DNA of 64,000 nt, from the NCBI RefSeq assembly GCF_001465545.3, contig NZ_CP013480.3, positions 3,844,001 through 3,908,000 of the forward strand, given 5' to 3'. Shown here one piece after another: positions 1 through 8,628 of the stretch. Position 1 is the first letter of the stretch. Each line of letters begins with the position of its first letter. The stretch is from Pandoraea norimbergensis. GTDB taxonomy: Bacteria > Pseudomonadota > Gammaproteobacteria > Burkholderiales > Burkholderiaceae. The notes below the pieces were generated by a model that had not been told where the DNA came from, searched no databases, and was given only the letters and a program-made list of their open reading frames with translations. The translations under genes and the position numbers were made by a program.

Positions 1-1225
1 CGCCCATGGTTTCCACGCCGAGCGAGAGCGGAATTACGTCGAGCAGCAGCCATTCGTCGCCGTCGGCCTGATTACCGGCAAGCATATTGGCCTGCACTGC
101 CGCGCCAAGCGCCACGACCTGATCCGGGTCGAGATCGACCAGCGGCTCACGGCCGAAGAACGTGGCAACGGCTGCGCGCACTTGCGGCATGCGCGTCGCG
201 CCACCGACCAGCACCACACCCTTGACGTCTTCCGGGCCCATGCCCGCGTCGCGCAACGCCTTGCGCATCGGTCCGATGGTGCGGTTCACGAGTTGTGCGC
301 CCAGTTCGGTGAACTGCTCGCGCGTGAGTTTCAACGCGACCTGACGCTCGCCAGACAGCGTGAGCGCGATGTCGGCGTCTTGCGCATCGGTCAGTGCTTC
401 CTTGGCGGTGCGGGCGTGATCGAGCAACGCGCGCACGTCCTGCGAGGTCAGCGACGCGGCATCGAGGCCCGCAGCGCCCACGGCCCAGCGGTAGATCACC
501 TGATCGAAATCGTCGCCACCGAGCGCCGAATCGCCGCCCGCAGCGAGCACTTCGAACACGCCCTTCGTCAGACGCAGAATCGAGATGTCGAACGTGCCGC
601 CACCCAGATCGTAAATGGCGTAGAGGCCTTCGGCCGCATTGTCCAGACCGTAGGCAATCGCGGCAGCGGTCGGCTCGTTGAGCAGGCGCAGCACGTTCAG
701 ACCGGCCAGACGCGCGGCGTCCTTGGTGGCCTGACGTTGCGCATCGTCGAAGTACGCAGGCACGGTAATCACAGCGCCGACGAGATCGTCGCCCAGCGTG
801 TCTTCGGCGCGCTGACGCAGCGTGGCGAGAATTTCAGCAGAGACCTCGACCGGGCTCTTCACACCACCGGCCGTGTTCATCTGCACCATGCCGGGGGCGT
901 CGACGAAATCGTACGGCGCGTTGTCGGCGTGGGCGACATCGGCCAGACCCCGGCCCATGAAGCGTTTGACGGACACGATGGTGTTACGCGGATCGGTGGC
1001 GGCAGCGGCCTTGGCGTCGTAGCCGATCTGAGTGCGGGGACCGCCCAGATAGCGCACGACGGACGGCAGCAAAACGCGGCCCTGTTCGTCGGGCAGCACT
1101 TCAGCGACACCGCTGCGCACGGCGGCCACGAGGGAATGCGTCGTGCCGAGATCGATGCCCACGGCGAGTCGCCGCTGGTGCGGCGCAGGGGACATGCCGG
1201 GTTCGGAAATTTGCAGAAGGGCCAT
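1..1225 (-). CDS. hscA: Fe-S cluster chaperone HscA (Hsp70 family), C-terminus cut by window edge
   Basis: Specialised Hsp70 that binds the LPPVK loop of IscU and, with HscB, drives transfer of the 2Fe-2S cluster to target proteins in an ATP-dependent way. About 408 residues are visible. The N-terminal ATPase domain has the phosphate-1 motif GIDLGTTHS near residue 23, YDLGGGTFD near 205 and [13 protein letters not shown] near 350. The reading frame runs off position 1, so the rest of the peptide-binding domain lies outside. HscA proteins are usually about 620 aa. I chose the ATG at 1225 because [10 protein letters not shown] is the usual HscA N-terminus. It lies 87 bases after hscB and should be co-transcribed with the isc genes; ferredoxin would be expected next, beyond the window. 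Confidence 0.96.
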   Translation of the reverse strand, partial: MALLQISEPGMSPAPHQRRLAVGIDLGTTHSLVAAVRSGVAEVLPDEQGRVLLPSVVRYLGGPRTQIGYDAKAAAATDPRNTIVSVKRFMGRGLADVAHADNAPYDFVDAPGMVQMNTAGGVKSPVEVSAEILATLRQRAEDTLGDDLVGAVITVPAYFDDAQRQATKDAARLAGLNVLRLLNEPTAAAIAYGLDNAAEGLYAIYDLGGGTFDISILRLTKGVFEVLAAGGDSALGGDDFDQVIYRWAVGAAGLDAASLTSQDVRALLDHARTAKEALTDAQDADIALTLSGERQVALKLTREQFTELGAQLVNRTIGPMRKALRDAGMGPEDVKGVVLVGGATRMPQVRAAVATFFGREPLVDLDPDQVVALGAAVQANMLAGNQADGDEWLLLDVIPLSLGVETMG

Positions 1226-1312
1226 GGCTTTGCAATACGGGCGACGCGCAGGCGCGTGCACCCTTGTTCTCAAGCGGTTCTCAGAATCATGTGACGGCGC
1301 CGCACCGGGCCA

Positions 1313-1843
1313 TCACGCGTTTTCCAGCATTTCGATGCGCTGCGCGATATCTTCCTCGGCGCGCGCAATAAACATCAGTTGCCGTACGGCTTCGGCGGCC
1401 GGCTGCCAAGCCGCGTTGTCGAGCCAGTCGCCCAGTTTCGTCAGGCGGGTGCGCCGGTCGTCACGCAGTGTTTTCGCCAGCGCGTCGAGCGCGCCGACAT
1501 TGCGCGCGGCGACGGCATCGTCGATGGCTTCACGCCATTCCATCTGCTGCATCAGGAAATCGGGGGCCATCGCGGTGTTGTTCTCCGCGCCCACGTCGAT
1601 GCCCTGCAAGGTCAACAGATAGGTGCCGCGCTGCAACGGGTTACGCAGCGTGCGATACGCGGCATTGGCCTGTGCCGCCCACTGCATGGCGACCCGGCGC
1701 TCGGCATCGCTCGCATTCGCGAAGCGATCCGGATGCACCCGCGATTGCACCGCGCGGTATGCCGTCTCGAGCGCCTCGATGTCGAGCGCGAAGCGCTGCG
1801 GCAACTCGAACAGCGTGAAATAGTTGTCAGTCAATGCAGTCAT
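1313..1843 (-). CDS. hscB: Fe-S co-chaperone HscB (J-domain protein)
   Basis: Co-chaperone that delivers IscU to HscA and stimulates the HscA ATPase. The 176-aa length is typical. The N-terminal J domain carries the invariant HPD at residues 37-39 (within RVHPDRFA). The C-terminal half (from about residue 95) is the helical HSCB_C domain that binds IscU. It follows the DUF3565 gene by 100 bases and precedes hscA by 87. The start ATG gives the family-typical [15 protein letters not shown]. Confidence 0.96.
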   Translation of the reverse strand: MTALTDNYFTLFELPQRFALDIEALETAYRAVQSRVHPDRFANASDAERRVAMQWAAQANAAYRTLRNPLQRGTYLLTLQGIDVGAENNTAMAPDFLMQQMEWREAIDDAVAARNVGALDALAKTLRDDRRTRLTKLGDWLDNAAWQPAAEAVRQLMFIARAEEDIAQRIEMLENA

Positions 1844-1943
1844 TGCACCATCGTCTCTAGCGTCAGCCCGTAAAAAAAGCGGCTCGCGCCGCCTTGTTGC
1901 CTACGCTACTACCGCGCCGACCACGTCGGCGCGCCAATCTCGC

Positions 1944-2228
1944 TTACTTTGCCGGCGAACTTTCGGATACGTCGAAGCCATCTTGCGAATCCGGTGGCTC
2001 GCCGCGCTGGCACTTGCGACACGTCAGCACACTGCCGATCATCGCGTCGCGTCCTGCCGGGCTTTGCGTCCACGTCCGGATCTGCCAAGGCGGCAGATGC
2101 CGGACGTGTTGTCCGTGCCCACACGCCAGCCGTGCAACCCACTGGCCTTCGTCGTCCTGACGAAAGCCGGTGATCACGCGAGCCGGCGCGTCGTCAGACG
2201 CGGAACGACTCGCCGCAGCCGCACTCAT
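1944..2228 (-). CDS. DUF3565 small protein with a CGHxxH...CxxC pattern
   Basis: Small cytoplasmic protein of 94 aa whose core ([32 protein letters not shown]) I recognise as DUF3565; no function is established for the family. C36, H38, H41, H44 and the pair C70/C73 could bind a metal, probably zinc or iron; this is inference from spacing. It sits inside the isc operon between iscA and hscB, and with the ATG at 2228 it overlaps the end of iscA by 35 bases, suggesting translational coupling. A GTG at 2177 would remove the overlap and start at the conserved core; neither start has a strong ribosome binding site. The last 20 residues are a low-complexity tail. Confidence 0.8.
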   Translation of the reverse strand: MSAAAASRSASDDAPARVITGFRQDDEGQWVARLACGHGQHVRHLPPWQIRTWTQSPAGRDAMIGSVLTCRKCQRGEPPDSQDGFDVSESSPAK

Positions 2229-2517
2229 CCTTGACGTTCGGATTATTGAAACGGAATCCTTCGTTCAAGCCTTCGCGCGCAAAATCCAGTTCGGTGCCGT
2301 CGATATACGGCAGACTCTTCGGATCGATGATCACCTTCACGCCGTGGCTCTCGAAGACGGTGTCTTCGGTTTCCACGTCATCGGCATATTCCAGCTTGTA
2401 GGCCAGGCCCGAGCAGCCGGTCGTCTTCACGCCCAGCCGCAGGCCCACGCCCTTGCCGCGCCGCGTCAGATAACGCGAAACGTGCTGCGCAGCCTTCTCG
2501 GTCAATGTGACAGCCAT
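2194..2517 (-). CDS. iscA: A-type Fe-S carrier IscA
   Basis: A-type iron-sulfur carrier that helps assemble or deliver clusters, particularly 4Fe-4S. Length 107 aa is standard. The HesB-like fold is recognisable from [24 protein letters not shown], and the three ligand cysteines are present: one in GCSG near residue 35 and two in the C-terminal CGCGESF. It follows iscU by 37 bases in the isc operon, so it is iscA rather than a free-standing erpA. The 3' end overlaps the start of the DUF3565 gene. Confidence 0.96.
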   Translation of the reverse strand: MAVTLTEKAAQHVSRYLTRRGKGVGLRLGVKTTGCSGLAYKLEYADDVETEDTVFESHGVKVIIDPKSLPYIDGTELDFAREGLNEGFRFNNPNVKDECGCGESFRV

Positions 2518-2554
2518 CTTTGCCTGCTTCCTTGTTAAGACTGAATACGACGAC

Positions 2555-2962
2555 TTAAGCGGCCTTGGCAGCTTCGGCCGACTCGCCGTGCTTCTGCTTG
2601 TAGTCGGCGACGGCAGCCTTGATCGCGTCTTCGGCCAGAATCGAGCAGTGAATCTTCACCGGCGGCAGTGCCAGCTCTTGCGCGATCTGCGTGTTCTTGA
2701 TGTCGAGCGCCTGATCCAGCGTCTTGCCCTTGACCCATTCCGTCACCAGCGACGACGAGGCAATGGCCGAGCCACAACCGTAGGTCTTGAACTTGGCGTC
2801 TTCGATCACGCCGGATTCGTTCACACGAATTTGCAGCTTCATCACGTCGCCGCAAGCCGGTGCACCGACCATGCCGGTACCCACCGCGTCGTCGCCCTTG
2901 TCGAACGAGCCGACATTACGCGGGTTTTCGTAGTGATCCAGAACTTCTTTGCTGTAAGACAT
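2555..2962 (-). CDS. iscU: Fe-S scaffold protein IscU
   Basis: Scaffold on which IscS-derived sulfur and iron are built into a 2Fe-2S cluster. All hallmark residues are in canonical positions: C37 and D39 (ACGDVM), C63 (YGCGSA), H105/C106 (KIHCS), and the HscA-recognition motif LPPVK at 99-103. The 135-aa length is a few residues longer than E. coli IscU (128) because of a short Glu/Ala-rich tail. It lies 18 bases after iscS. Confidence 0.98.
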   Translation of the reverse strand: MSYSKEVLDHYENPRNVGSFDKGDDAVGTGMVGAPACGDVMKLQIRVNESGVIEDAKFKTYGCGSAIASSSLVTEWVKGKTLDQALDIKNTQIAQELALPPVKIHCSILAEDAIKAAVADYKQKHGESAEAAKAA

Positions 2963-2980
2963 GGCTAACTCCTTGAATGC

Positions 2981-4204
2981 TCAGTGTGCGGCCCACTGGA
3001 TCGAGCTGATGTCGATCCCGTCCTTGTACATTTCCCACAGCGGCGACAGATCGCGCAGCTTGCCGATCTTGCCCTTGAGCAGCTCGACCACGTAGTCGAC
3101 TTCCTGCTCGGTCGTGAAACGACCCACCGTGAAACGAATCGAGCTGTGCGCCAGTTCGTCGTTACGACCCAGCGCGCGCAGCACGTACGAAGGCTCAAGC
3201 GAGGCCGAGGTGCACGCCGAACCCGACGACACCGCCACATCCTTGATCGCCATGATCAGCGACTCGCCTTCGACAAAGTTAAAGCTGATGTTCAGGTTGT
3301 GCGGCACACGTTGTTCCATGTCGCCGTTCACATACACTTCTTCCATTTCCGTCAGGCCGCGCAGCAGACGATCGCGCAGCATACGCACGCGCTCGTTTTC
3401 CGTGGCCATTTCTTCACGTGCCAGACGGAATGCTTCGCCCATGCCCACGATCTGATGCGTGGCCAGCGTGCCCGAACGCATGCCGCGCTCGTGACCGCCA
3501 CCGTGAATCTGTGCTTCGATACGCACACGCGGCTTGCGACGCACATACAGCGCGCCGATGCCCTTCGGGCCGTACGTCTTGTGTGCCGAGAACGCCATCA
3601 GGTCGACTTTGAGCTTGTTCAGGTCGATGGGCATCTTGCCCGTGGCCTGAGCTGCGTCGACGTGGAAAATGATGCCCTTTTCGCGGCAGATTTCACCGAT
3701 CGTCTCGATGTCCTGAATCACGCCGATTTCGTTGTTCACGGCCATCACCGACACGAGAATCGTGTCCGGGCGCAGTGCCGCCTTGAAGACGTCGAGATCG
3801 AGCAGGCCGTCATCCTTGACGTCCAGATACGTGACTTCGAAGCCCTCGCGTTCCAGTTCGCGCATGGTGTCGAGCACAGCCTTGTGCTCGGTCTTCAGCG
3901 TGATGAGATGCTTGCCCTTGCCTTGATAGAAGTGCGCGGCACCCTTGATGGCGAGGTTATCCGACTCGGTAGCGCCCGACGTCCAGATGATCTCGCGCGG
4001 GTCGGCACCCACGAGCTTCGCGACTTCCTCGCGTGCCTCTTCAACCGCCTGCTCGGCGGCCCAGCCGAACGAGTGGCTGCGCGAGGCCGGGTTGCCGAAC
4101 TGCTCGCGCAGGTACGGCAGCATCTTGTCCACAACACGCGGGTCGATCGGCGTGGTGGCGCTGTAATCCATGTAAATGGGAAGATTGAGGGTGTCGTTTT
4201 TCAT
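2981..4204 (-). CDS. iscS: Cysteine desulfurase IscS
   Basis: PLP enzyme that converts L-cysteine to L-alanine and passes persulfide sulfur to IscU and, usually, to tRNA thiolation partners. Length 407 aa. The PLP lysine is K209 ([11 protein letters not shown]) and the persulfide cysteine is C331 in [21 protein letters not shown], characteristic of the group I (IscS/NifS) long active-site loop. The start at 4204 is 31 bases after iscR. The C-terminal SSIQWAAH is the usual IscS tail that contacts IscU. Confidence 0.98.
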   Translation of the reverse strand: MKNDTLNLPIYMDYSATTPIDPRVVDKMLPYLREQFGNPASRSHSFGWAAEQAVEEAREEVAKLVGADPREIIWTSGATESDNLAIKGAAHFYQGKGKHLITLKTEHKAVLDTMRELEREGFEVTYLDVKDDGLLDLDVFKAALRPDTILVSVMAVNNEIGVIQDIETIGEICREKGIIFHVDAAQATGKMPIDLNKLKVDLMAFSAHKTYGPKGIGALYVRRKPRVRIEAQIHGGGHERGMRSGTLATHQIVGMGEAFRLAREEMATENERVRMLRDRLLRGLTEMEEVYVNGDMEQRVPHNLNISFNFVEGESLIMAIKDVAVSSGSACTSASLEPSYVLRALGRNDELAHSSIRFTVGRFTTEQEVDYVVELLKGKIGKLRDLSPLWEMYKDGIDISSIQWAAH

Positions 4205-4235
4205 GGGGTGCTCCAGGATCGTGCCGTGGCGCCTG

Positions 4236-4760
4236 TTATGAACGGGCCATATCGAAGACCGAATTGGGAATGCGCGTGGCGATGGTCTGGCTGGTGCCGG
4301 GCTCGCGCGTGTCGCGCAGCACGGCCTGTTGGGCCTGTTTGCTGCGCTGCTGCTCGACCAGGTCGCGCAGCGAAACGGAATCGAGATACTCGACCATCTT
4401 CTGGTTGAGCGTCGCCCACAACTCGTGCGTCATGCAATGACCGCGATGGCCGTCCTGGCCCTTCTCGCAATTGCCCTTGCTACCGCACTGCGTGGCGTCG
4501 AGCGGTTCGTCGACCGCAATGATGATGTCAGCGACCGTCACCTCTTCCGCGCGGCGCGCCAGGCTGTAACCGCCGCCCGGCCCGCGTACGCTTTCCACAA
4601 TTTCGTGGCGGCGAAGCTTCCCGAACAGTTGTTCCAGGTAAGAGAGGGAAATTCGCTGACGCTGACTAATGCCCGCAAGCGTCACGGGACCCGCGTCCTG
4701 GCGCATGGCCAGGTCGATCATCGCCGTAACGGCGAAACGGCCTTTCGTGGTAAGTCTCAT
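4236..4760 (-). CDS. iscR: Rrf2-family Fe-S sensing regulator IscR
   Basis: 2Fe-2S-sensing repressor of its own isc operon. An N-terminal winged helix (residues 1-60, [18 protein letters not shown]) is followed by a cluster-binding loop with C92, C98, C109 and H112. In E. coli the third cysteine is C104 and the histidine H107, so this loop is five residues longer ([10 protein letters not shown] between C98 and C109). 174 aa is slightly longer than E. coli IscR (162). The gene heads the isc operon, and two IscR-type sites lie just upstream, so negative autoregulation is expected. Confidence 0.97.
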   Translation of the reverse strand: MRLTTKGRFAVTAMIDLAMRQDAGPVTLAGISQRQRISLSYLEQLFGKLRRHEIVESVRGPGGGYSLARRAEEVTVADIIIAVDEPLDATQCGSKGNCEKGQDGHRGHCMTHELWATLNQKMVEYLDSVSLRDLVEQQRSKQAQQAVLRDTREPGTSQTIATRIPNSVFDMARS

Positions 4761-4776
4761 GATGATGCAGGGGATT

Positions 4777-4801
4777 AATCTCGACTATTTTCGTCAAGTA
4801 T
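4777..4801 (-). promoter_or_regulatory. Type 1 IscR binding site, promoter-proximal
   Basis: On the minus strand this 25-base stretch begins ATACTTGAC and contains ATAGTCGAG, matching the 25-base E. coli type 1 IscR consensus at about 21 positions by hand comparison. It overlaps the -10 element, which fits repression by holo-IscR. Confidence 0.75.
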
Positions 4802-4824
4802 AAATACCCCACGAAATTAGTCAA
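4797..4824 (-). promoter_or_regulatory. iscR operon promoter
   Basis: Sigma70-type promoter on the minus strand: -35 TTGACT (4819-4824), 16-base spacer, -10 TATACT (4797-4802). The start codon of iscR is about 37 bases downstream of the -10. Both elements lie within the IscR sites. Confidence 0.8.
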
Positions 4825-4828
4825 CTAC
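4804..4828 (-). promoter_or_regulatory. Type 1 IscR binding site, promoter-distal
   Basis: Second, slightly weaker match (begins GTAGTTGACTA and ends GGGGTAT on the minus strand, about 20 of 25 consensus positions). Its centre is 27 bases from the first site, and it covers the -35 element. Paired sites are known for the E. coli iscR promoter. Confidence 0.65.
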
Positions 4829-4876
4829 TTCTGGCCCATTTTTTGCGAAAGTTCCCTCGTCCGTTTGCGAAAAATC

Positions 4877-6976
4877 TTATTTTTCGGGACGAGCTTCGGG
4901 GCTCGCGGTGCGTAGCGGAAACAACAGCACCAGGGGGTTGCGCAGCACGGCGCGCCAGATGGCGCGGTGGATTTGCCGACGGTCACCCAACCGCAGTGGA
5001 CGCGATCGGAGCGCCATGTGGAATGCTAACGCAAAACTGACGCCGACGTTGAGCAGGGCCATCGATCCCACCCCTGCCACGGCCAGCCAGAGGGCCGCGT
5101 CATGCAGCACCGGCCAGCCCAGCACACCGATGGACGTGGCAATCGCTCCCGTCGACAACGTGACGTGACGCACTTCGAACGGCAACGCGAACGCGGTCAG
5201 TACGGCAGGCACCAGACCTAGCATGAAACCAAGCGTGAGGTTGCCGAGCACCGGCGCAATGTGGCGCCGGCACCAATCCGCGAGACGCGCCGCCCCATTG
5301 CGGCCGAAAACAAAGCGCAGACGGCGGTTGTAGGCCAGCACATCGCCGATGCCATGCAGCGCGAACCAGTTGTCCGCCCAACCCGAGATCAGACTGGAAC
5401 ACCACAGCAATACGCCCGTCATCGCCGCAAAGAGCGGCGTCACACCGAGGATCGAGAACGAACTCAGCGTGGCGTGTGCTTTTTCCGGCGGAATCGTGTT
5501 CATGCCCAGCGCCGCCGATACCCCCCACTGCACCAGCAGGCAGAACGGAAACACCATCGCCAGATTGCCGAAGATGGCCGCCGCCTGTGTACGCACGAGC
5601 GCAATGACTTCGCCGACGAAGGCGTCCATGCCGGCCGCCGTATCCACATCGTCGAGCTTGCTGGCAATGGCCGGTGCCGTCATGGCCGGCTGCTTGGTGG
5701 CCAGCGTGAAATGGCAGAAGTGCATGAACAGGAAGCAGATCGCGTAGTTCGCGCCCGCGAGGAAGCCTTCGACGATCGTCGGCAGGTGCGCGCTGGTAAT
5801 CAGAAACTTCACGTAGACCGTGACCACTGTCACGAGCCCGCCGCCGCATGCCATCTTGAGCATCGACAGGTATTCGGGGCGCGTGCGGGCAATGTAGTGC
5901 TCGCCCGTCTCTGCACTGCGCTCGACCACCTTGCGTGCCAGCAGGCCAAATGACGTGCGCGCCAGTTCGCCCACGCTCTGACTCGCCCGATTCGCGCGCA
6001 CCAGATCGGCCAGCAGCCGCACGCGCGCCGTTGCGTGATCGCTGTCGACCAGCCACGCTTCGAGCAACCGCTCCAACCGGCGGATACGTGACTTCGCGCG
6101 CTCCACCAGAAACACAATGTCCACGCTCACGCCGTTCTCATCCAGATGCGCGTACACCTGACGCACTGCACGGCCGCAATCATCGAGCAGCGCCCGAAAC
6201 ACGTTGAGCTCCTGCACGAAACGCTGACTTGGCGGCGCACCGGGCACGAGCTCGCGTCCGGCATCCTCCAGCCCCTGCATGGCACGGCCGAGGCGATAGA
6301 ACGGCGACTCCGTCACACGCGGATACGTCAGTCGCGTGCGCACGGCCTGCGACAACCCGGTCGACGCAATCTGGTCGACCAGATGATGCATGGCGGCGAG
6401 CAGGTCTTCGGCAAAGGGATTCCAGTCGGTGTCTTCGTCGTCGGCCTCACCGAAATGCAACAGCGCGATGAGGTCGGCCAGCAATGCAGGCGGCATGTCG
6501 CCGATCCAGTCGGCGGCGTCGCCATCGGGGAACATCAGCGAGCACAACGCCGACAGATCGCGGCGCGTGGGCGGCGGCGGGATCAAAGCTTTCTCGATGC
6601 GTTCGGCAAGCGCACCCCAGAAGCCCGGCCGCACCGGCATGCCGGTATCGCACAACAGGGAAATCGCGTCGCTATCGTTGATGACGCTGCGCAGCGTTCG
6701 CGCGACGGGCAAGCGCCACGCCGGGTTGCGGTCGAGCATTTGCAGCAGGTAGCGCAGGCGGGTGTGCGGCCGGTAGCGGGCGGCCTCCCCTTCGGCGCGC
6801 GTTTCGTTGGCGAGCGAGCCGCGTTTTTGCACCCAGTGCGCCAGCTCGATCAGCCATTGATTGCGCACGGCCAACGGTGCCGTCGGATCCGCGTGCGCGA
6901 GCAGTTCATCGAGTTGATGGCCCGCGTGGCGTGAAGCACGCCATTTGCGCCAATAAGACGTAAGGGTGTTGAGCAT
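4877..6976 (-). CDS. 'Site-specific recombinase Gcr' family large membrane protein (PF10136)
   Basis: 699-aa protein of the family usually labelled site-specific recombinase Gcr after a gonococcal gene. The sequence shows no recombinase motif. Residues 1 to about 390 look cytoplasmic and helical (several RxRRLERL-type segments). From about residue 395 onward there are roughly seven or eight hydrophobic segments (for example MVFPFCLLVQWGVSAALG, LTLGFMLGLVPAVLTAFALPF), making it an inner-membrane protein. I therefore treat the recombinase name as doubtful and give no reaction. It lies 107 bases after the LMW phosphatase gene, on the same strand, and upstream of the isc promoter. Confidence 0.8.
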   Translation of the reverse strand: MLNTLTSYWRKWRASRHAGHQLDELLAHADPTAPLAVRNQWLIELAHWVQKRGSLANETRAEGEAARYRPHTRLRYLLQMLDRNPAWRLPVARTLRSVINDSDAISLLCDTGMPVRPGFWGALAERIEKALIPPPPTRRDLSALCSLMFPDGDAADWIGDMPPALLADLIALLHFGEADDEDTDWNPFAEDLLAAMHHLVDQIASTGLSQAVRTRLTYPRVTESPFYRLGRAMQGLEDAGRELVPGAPPSQRFVQELNVFRALLDDCGRAVRQVYAHLDENGVSVDIVFLVERAKSRIRRLERLLEAWLVDSDHATARVRLLADLVRANRASQSVGELARTSFGLLARKVVERSAETGEHYIARTRPEYLSMLKMACGGGLVTVVTVYVKFLITSAHLPTIVEGFLAGANYAICFLFMHFCHFTLATKQPAMTAPAIASKLDDVDTAAGMDAFVGEVIALVRTQAAAIFGNLAMVFPFCLLVQWGVSAALGMNTIPPEKAHATLSSFSILGVTPLFAAMTGVLLWCSSLISGWADNWFALHGIGDVLAYNRRLRFVFGRNGAARLADWCRRHIAPVLGNLTLGFMLGLVPAVLTAFALPFEVRHVTLSTGAIATSIGVLGWPVLHDAALWLAVAGVGSMALLNVGVSFALAFHMALRSRPLRLGDRRQIHRAIWRAVLRNPLVLLFPLRTASPEARPEK

Positions 6977-7083
6977 CTTTCAGGGAAATTCGGGCCGATC
7001 AGGCCGATTTAGAGCGGCGATGGCCCGAATGATAGCCCCTGAGGACGCGATTGACCGGCAAAAATCTGGCGCAACGCCCCGTT

Positions 7084-7560
7084 TCAGCGTGCTTCGCGAA
7101 GCCGGGCGAGCAACCCGTCGAGGCCGTCTTCGACGTAATCGAGCACGGTTTCGAAGCCGCGTTCGCCGCCGTAATACGGGTCGGGAACTTCGGTCGCATC
7201 GTGGCGCGTGGCGAAGTCCATCAACCGCACGATCTTGTGCCGGTGTTGCGCGGGGCACTGCGCGGTGAGGTCGGCGACGTTGGCATCGTCCATCGCGACG
7301 ATCCACGTGAATCGCTCGAAATCGTCCGCTTCGACACGGCGTGCACGCAATTCGCTCAGATCGTAGCCGCGCTTGGCAGCAGCGGCCTGAGTACGCGCGT
7401 CAGGCGCGTGGCCGATGTGATAGCTGTGCGTACCGGCAGAATCGACTGTCACCCTATCGGTCAGCCCGGCCTCTGCCAGACGATGACGAAAAATGCCGTC
7501 GGCACTCGGCGAGCGGCAGATGTTGCCCATGCAAACGAAGAGAACTGAGGTCTTTTTCAT
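7084..7560 (-). CDS. Low-molecular-weight protein tyrosine phosphatase
   Basis: Cytoplasmic phosphatase of the LMW-PTP family, 158 aa from the ATG at 7560 (MKKTSVLFVC); an in-frame upstream extension to 7620 lacks family similarity and overlaps a hairpin. The P-loop C-X5-R is C10-MGNIC-R16-S17 and the general acid loop is DPYYGGERGFE near the C-terminus, so the enzyme looks active. Families with this context dephosphorylate tyrosine phosphoproteins, sometimes in exopolysaccharide control; no Wzc-type kinase is nearby. In Burkholderiales this gene commonly precedes the isc cluster, as here with the Gcr gene in between. Confidence 0.93.
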   Translation of the reverse strand: MKKTSVLFVCMGNICRSPSADGIFRHRLAEAGLTDRVTVDSAGTHSYHIGHAPDARTQAAAAKRGYDLSELRARRVEADDFERFTWIVAMDDANVADLTAQCPAQHRHKIVRLMDFATRHDATEVPDPYYGGERGFETVLDYVEDGLDGLLARLREAR

Positions 7561-7591
7561 TGGAAACCGTGGATGAGTTGCAAATAGGAGA

Positions 7592-7632
7592 TCCGGCGTC
7601 AGGATAACCAATATGGCCATCCTGACGCCGGA
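7592..7632 (-). repeat. Perfect 14-bp inverted repeat in the leader of the phosphatase gene
   Basis: TCCGGCGTCAGGAT (7592-7605) and its exact complement (7619-7632) are separated by 13 bases. The hairpin lies between the collagen-like gene's stop (7656) and the phosphatase start (7560). There is no long T tract after it on the minus strand, so it is either a weak terminator of the upstream gene or a structured leader. Confidence 0.7.
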
Positions 7633-7655
7633 AATGCCTCTCGCGATCGAAGGGA

Positions 7656-8327
7656 TCAGTGTCCAGGCGCGTTCGTGTGCGAAAGCAGGCCACCCAGCAA
7701 ATTGGTCACAGGTGAGAGCACACCGACGTGACCGGTGACGGAACTTGCCACCTGACTTACCGGCGCGACGGCCTTGGCGACACCGGCATTGCCGGCGACA
7801 GCCGTGATTGGCGCAATGGGAACGCCACCCGCCGAGCCAATCACGCCGGTGACGATACCGGTGACAGGTGCCAATGGACTACCGCCGCCTACACCACCCA
7901 GTGCCCCTGTGACAGTGCCGACTACGCCAGTGACAGGCGCCAGCGGACTACCGCCGCCCACACCACCCAGTGCCCCTGTGACGGTGCCGACTACGCCGGT
8001 AACTGGCCCAAGCGGACCGCCGCCGCCCGCACCGCCCAACGTTCCCGAAAGCCCGCCAAGGACGCCACTGACGGTCGTGACGATGCCAGTGACTGGCGCA
8101 AGCACACCGCCACCGAGCGCGCCCGTGACTTGACCGAGCAGCGACGTGACGGGCGCGAGGATCGGCCCCACGATCGGTACGGTTGGCAGCGCGATGCCCG
8201 GAATGCCTGAAATACCACCAATGGATTGTGCGAAAGCGCCAGACGCCGAAAACAGGCCGGCACAAAGCGCAGCAGAAACAGCAACGGTCTTGATTGCACC
8301 GCAGACGAAACGTTGATTCGAGCCCAT
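7656..8327 (-). CDS. Secreted collagen-like/glycine-rich repeat protein
   Basis: 223-aa exported protein. I chose the ATG at 8327, preceded by a run of six G as ribosome binding site; the in-frame extension upstream to 8453 is Arg-rich and unlike a signal peptide. Residues 1 to about 32 form a Sec signal peptide ending SGAFA-QS. The rest is built almost only of G, A, V, P, T, S and L, with a 23-residue unit SPLAPVTGVVGTVTGALGGV plus GGG repeated nearly identically about three times and more loosely on both sides. Similar proteins in Burkholderiales are annotated as collagen-like or hypothetical. Function unknown; surface or matrix protein is a guess. Confidence 0.8.
   Translation of the reverse strand: MGSNQRFVCGAIKTVAVSAALCAGLFSASGAFAQSIGGISGIPGIALPTVPIVGPILAPVTSLLGQVTGALGGGVLAPVTGIVTTVSGVLGGLSGTLGGAGGGGPLGPVTGVVGTVTGALGGVGGGSPLAPVTGVVGTVTGALGGVGGGSPLAPVTGIVTGVIGSAGGVPIAPITAVAGNAGVAKAVAPVSQVASSVTGHVGVLSPVTNLLGGLLSHTNAPGH
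7877..8083 (-). repeat. Three 69-bp tandem repeats inside the collagen-like gene
   Basis: Units begin at 7877, 7946 and 8015. The first two differ at only a few bases and the third is more diverged. 69 bases equals 23 codons, so copy-number change would keep the frame. Confidence 0.85.
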
Positions 8328-8543
8328 GGTAACCCCCCAGTTCTTGACGGACGAAAGGGCGTCGACAGCACGGTGGCGACGCGAGCGCCGGTCGATCAGA
8401 ACGTCGGCGGCGCCTGTCTCACATGACGCAATTCGAGTGCCACGGGTGTGCACTCAAAGAGCGTCAACGCCGCAAGAACAGACCGCAGATGGGGGATGAA
8501 CACTTCATGTGTTCGATTGAGATACGACTGAGACGCGATACCT

Positions 8544-8570
8544 CGCGTTTTCCCGTTACGGGAAAACGCG
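8544..8570. repeat. Perfect palindrome, 12-bp arms with TTA centre
   Basis: CGCGTTTTCCCG at 8544-8555 is exactly repeated inverted at 8559-8570 around a 3-base centre. No T tract follows on either strand, so it is not a typical terminator. It could be a protein-binding site or a structured 3' end of the uvrB transcript. Confidence 0.85.
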
Positions 8571-8588
8571 AACGTAACGTAACGCCGT

Positions 8589-8628
8589 TACATCGCTACA
8601 TCGTTACATCGTTACATCGCTACATCGT
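8589..8628. repeat. 8-bp tandem repeat, five copies of TACATCG(C/T)
   Basis: Five contiguous octamers TACATCGC, TACATCGT, TACATCGT, TACATCGC, TACATCGT, located just after the end of uvrB. Short tandem units of this type are prone to slippage. Confidence 0.85.

Noticed and set aside
182..1294. 370-codon plus-strand frame opposite hscA
   Set aside because: Exact antisense of a clearly conserved Hsp70 gene; composition is typical of a shadow frame in GC-rich DNA.
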